Source: Ottowia thiooxydans DSM 14619 (GTDB lineage: Bacteria; Pseudomonadota; Gammaproteobacteria; Burkholderiales; Burkholderiaceae_C). From it: a stretch of DNA of 64,000 nt. The DNA lies in contig NZ_AUGX01000014.1 of assembly GCF_000422885.1 (NCBI RefSeq), forward strand, positions 146,912-210,911. The letters are read 5' to 3'. The position numbers and the translations under genes were made by a program. Positions 61,624 through 64,000 of this stretch are shown piece after piece (the first letter of the stretch is position 1; the number at the start of each line of letters is the position of its first letter). Under the pieces are notes generated by a model. It saw only the letters and a program-made list of their open reading frames with translations, did no database searches and was not told the origin of the DNA.

Positions 61624-63462
61624 GTGTTCTTTTCCTTTTTCGAAAATCGTGTTCCTCCGTATCCCGGAACTGATCCTGTACCACCGCCGCGGGGATTTTT
61701 AGCCTTTATATGGGTTTGCACCCAGGGCATGCGTGGGTGGATTTTGTTACTTACCGCTACGTCTGCCTTACTGGCTGTCTATGAGGCTGTGCTGTTCGCC
61801 ATCATGGGCCGGGTCGTGGATTGGCTTGCTGCAGTCCCGCCTGCCGGATTCTGGGAGGCTCAGCGCGGAACCGCGTTGGGGATTGCAGCCATCCTGCTCT
61901 CCAGCGTAGCGTTATTGGCGCTTCACACGCAGGTGATGCACCAGGTGCTGGCCATCAACTTTCCCATGCGCTTGCGCTGGGTGTTTCATCGGTTGATGCT
62001 GGGTCAAAGCATGTCGTTCTATGCGGACGAATTCGCTGGCCGCATTACGACCAAGATCATGCAAACGGCCTTGTCCGTGCGTGAAGTGGTCTTCCTGGTC
62101 GTGGATGTGCTGGTGGGTGTGAGCGTGTACATGATCGGCATTCTGGTGCTGGCGGCCAGCTTCGAATGGCGGCTGGTCTTGCCCTTTGGTCTGTGGTTGA
62201 TCTTCTACGTTGGTGCGTGCTTTTATTTCGTACCAAGGCTGGGCCGCATTGGCAAGCAGCAGGCCGATGCGCGCTCCTTGATGACCGGCCGCGTCACAGA
62301 CGCTTACTCCAACATTGCCACGGTCAAGCTGTTTGCTCACACACGTCGCGAGGCGGAGTACGCACGAAGTGCCATGGATGCATTCAAAAATACCGGCTAT
62401 GCACAAATGCGTCTGGTGACCAGCTTCGAGATCACCAACCACTTGATGATCACGCTTTTGCTGCTCGGCAGCTCGGGCACGGCGCTGTGGTTGTGGTCGA
62501 ATGGTCAAGTCTCGGCGGGCGTCGTGGCTGCAGTGATTGCCATGGCATTGCGCGTCATGGGGTATTCACACTGGGTCATGTGGCAGATGACAGGTTTGTT
62601 CGAGAACGTTGGCACCATCCAGGACGGGATAGCCACGCTTGCCAAACCGCGCAGCATCATGGATGAGCCAGATGCCAAGCCTTTGCAAGTCACGCACGGA
62701 AAAATCGAGTTCGAGAACGTGCGCTTTGCTTATAAGGCAGACGGCCGGGCAGTGATGGATGATCTGAGTCTCACAGTGCGCCCGGGTGAGCGCATCGGGC
62801 TCATTGGCCGCTCTGGAGCGGGTAAATCCACGCTGGTAAATCTGCTACTGCGCTTTCATGAGCTGCAGGGAGGGCGTATTACTATTGACGGGCAAGACAT
62901 CCGTGCCGTCACGCAAGACAGCTTGCGCGGTGCCATCGGTATGGTGACGCAAGACACCTCTTTGCTGCACCGTTCCATGCGCGAAAACATTCTCTACGGC
63001 AATCCAGCGGCCACCGAGGAAGCCATGCGCCTCGCCGCTGACCGTGCCGAGGCATCAGATTTCATCGCCCAACTCACGGATCTGAAGGGGCGTAGTGGCT
63101 ACGATGCGCAGGTAGGCGAACGTGGTGTGAAGCTCTCTGGCGGGCAGCGCCAACGCGTGGCGATTGCGCGCGTCATGCTGAAGGACGCCCCCATCTTGCT
63201 GCTTGACGAAGCCACAAGCGCACTGGATAGCGAGGTAGAAGCCGCCATTCAGCAGAGCCTTGACACGCTCATGCAAGGCAAGACCGTGATTGCCATTGCG
63301 CACCGGCTCTCTACCATTGCAGCCCTGGACCGTCTGGTGGTGTTGGATGCAGGGGGTATCGTTGAGCAAGGTTCTCACGCCGAACTTCTAGCTAAAGGGG
63401 GCATTTATGCTCGCCTTTGGTCGCGTCAGAGCGGCGGGTTCCTGGGTGAAGTTCAAACTTGA
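61624..63462 (+). CDS. ABC exporter with fused membrane and ATPase domains (MsbA/MDR type)
   Basis: A 612-residue half-transporter. The six-helix ABC membrane domain is at about 30-330 and the ATPase domain at about 355-600: Walker A GRSGAGKST, signature LSGGQRQR, Walker B ILLLDEATSALDSE and H-loop AIAHRLST. It has no C39 domain, so it is a lipid, drug or peptide exporter of the MsbA/MDR class rather than a type I secretion ATPase. The start is probably the GTG at 61624, with GGAGA 9 bp upstream; a GTG at 61600 is also open. It lies 248 bp after the kinase gene; a functional link with the fibre locus is not shown. Confidence 0.9.
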   Translation: MFFSFFENRVPPYPGTDPVPPPRGFLAFIWVCTQGMRGWILLLTATSALLAVYEAVLFAIMGRVVDWLAAVPPAGFWEAQRGTALGIAAILLSSVALLALHTQVMHQVLAINFPMRLRWVFHRLMLGQSMSFYADEFAGRITTKIMQTALSVREVVFLVVDVLVGVSVYMIGILVLAASFEWRLVLPFGLWLIFYVGACFYFVPRLGRIGKQQADARSLMTGRVTDAYSNIATVKLFAHTRREAEYARSAMDAFKNTGYAQMRLVTSFEITNHLMITLLLLGSSGTALWLWSNGQVSAGVVAAVIAMALRVMGYSHWVMWQMTGLFENVGTIQDGIATLAKPRSIMDEPDAKPLQVTHGKIEFENVRFAYKADGRAVMDDLSLTVRPGERIGLIGRSGAGKSTLVNLLLRFHELQGGRITIDGQDIRAVTQDSLRGAIGMVTQDTSLLHRSMRENILYGNPAATEEAMRLAADRAEASDFIAQLTDLKGRSGYDAQVGERGVKLSGGQRQRVAIARVMLKDAPILLLDEATSALDSEVEAAIQQSLDTLMQGKTVIAIAHRLSTIAALDRLVVLDAGGIVEQGSHAELLAKGGIYARLWSRQSGGFLGEVQT

Positions 63463-63624
63463 TAGGCAGTGCGAGCAAGCTCCAAACTCCAGCCTTTTCA
63501 AGGTCTTGAATTCATCTTTGCCCAGCAGGGAAAAGATTAATTTGGAGGGCCGAGCGTAGCAATGGCCCGATTCAGGCTCCCCACCCCTTGAGGCCGTGCC
63601 GAGGAGCGCAGGGCAAGGGGCGGG

Positions 63625-63652
63625 CAAGAGCACTGAAAGATGCTCTTGTTTC
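63625..63652 (+). terminator. Hairpin after the ABC exporter gene
   Basis: CAAGAGCA pairs with TGCTCTTG (8 bp) around an 8-nt loop and is followed by TTTC. It lies 160 bp after the exporter stop and just before the insertion sequence. Confidence 0.45.
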
Positions 63653-63660
63653 GTGAACTA

Positions 63661-64000
63661 GGGCGTGTTAACACTAATTGAGTTACCCCTGGGTGGCCAG
63701 AGATACTTCATCCATGGAAATCACACCAGCCCAGTTTGCCCAGATCGAGCACTGCCTTCCTGTACAGCGCGGCAATGTAGGTGTCTCGAATTTGGACGTG
63801 TTGAATGCGATTCTTTATGTTGCTGAGCACGGGTGCAAATGGCGTGGCCTGCCCGCGCGCTTGGGCAACTGGCACACCATCTACACGCGCATGAGTCGCT
63901 GGTCCAAGAGTGGCGTGCTCGATCGTGTGTTTGCCGAGCTTCAGCAGGCCCAAGTTGTGCGCATCAAGATCGAGGCAGTGTCGCTGGACAGCACTATTGT
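63661..64000 (+). mobile_element. IS5-family insertion sequence, left end (cut by window edge)
   Basis: The element seems to begin at GGGCGTGTTAACACT, preceded by ACTA, giving CTAG at the junction, a common target of IS5-type elements. The transposase start follows after about 50 bp, the usual layout. The right end lies outside the window, so completeness cannot be judged. Confidence 0.75.
63714..64000 (+). CDS. IS5-family transposase, N-terminal part (partial)
   Basis: The first 95 codons of a transposase: MEITPAQFAQIEHCLPVQRG, then the DUF4096-type segment LNAILYVAEHGCKWRGLPAR and GNWHTIYTRMSRWSKSGVLD, and finally VSLDST, where the first catalytic Asp of the DDE triad is expected. The frame is still open at the window edge. 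The protein would cut and join the element ends. Some IS5 members read through a -1 frameshift after this part; that cannot be checked here. Confidence 0.88.
   Translation, partial: MEITPAQFAQIEHCLPVQRGNVGVSNLDVLNAILYVAEHGCKWRGLPARLGNWHTIYTRMSRWSKSGVLDRVFAELQQAQVVRIKIEAVSLDSTI

Overview
The window looks like a chromosomal segment of a Gram-negative betaproteobacterium of the order Burkholderiales, most likely Comamonadaceae or a close relative. The reasons are the gene order GntR regulator / sdhCDAB-sdhE-gltA divergent from mdh / CitE-like lyase / acnB, the Bug-type (TctC) solute receptor, several IclR and LysR regulators, and the moderately high GC content with Burkholderiales-like proteins throughout. 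I saw no rRNA, tRNA or CRISPR array.

Layout. 1-5 kb: a LysR regulator and a two-gene type I secretion exporter (ABC ATPase with degenerate C39-like domain, plus membrane fusion protein) that has no visible substrate or TolC partner here. 5-17 kb: the TCA-cycle block, with gltA, sdhE, sdhB, sdhA, sdhD, sdhC and a GntR regulator on the minus strand, and mdh, a CitE-like lyase, a small exported protein, acnB and the 7Fe ferredoxin fdxA on the plus strand. 17-26.7 kb: an accessory catabolic cluster (LysR, quinone oxidoreductase-like MDR, IclR, Bug receptor, two Rid proteins, 3-hydroxyacyl-CoA dehydrogenase, ADP-forming acyl-CoA synthetase, Fe-S oxidoreductase). Its substrate cannot be read from the sequence. 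Two near-identical 15-bp palindromes probably mark the IclR operators.

27-37 kb: an iron or heme acquisition locus under a FecI/FecR-type sigma/anti-sigma pair. It holds a TonB-dependent receptor with a signalling domain, an EF-hand lipoprotein, a DUF2271 protein carrying a DxxSGAT flavinylation motif, a beta-propeller lipoprotein, a PepSY-type membrane protein, the flavin transferase ApbE and a membrane-anchored CysJ-like flavoreductase. Together they suggest a flavin-based electron path from the cytoplasm to the periplasm that serves iron uptake. A 166-bp nested palindromic element (MITE-like) sits inside this operon and seems to supply the apbE start codon.

37-42 kb: a large lipoprotein of glycoside hydrolase family 81 (beta-1,3-glucanase), a beta-lactamase-fold serine hydrolase and an SRPBCC-like protein. 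42.4-54.3 kb: a long plus-strand fatty-acid beta-oxidation series (FadB-like, M20 peptidase, thiolase, two acyl-CoA dehydrogenases, two SDRs, PaaI-like thioesterase, MDR reductase) behind a promoter with a TetR-type palindrome.

54.3-61.4 kb: the most novel-looking locus. A minus-strand operon encodes a secreted protein built of five repeats of about 40 residues, a small exported protein, a lipoprotein fusing a CsgG-like pore domain to peptidoglycan-binding and DUF4384 domains, and a Sel1-repeat protein. A NarL/UhpB-type response regulator and sensor kinase are transcribed divergently. I read it as a candidate curli-like fibre secretion system with its own two-component control. The window ends with an ABC exporter and the left end of an IS5-family insertion sequence cut by the window edge.
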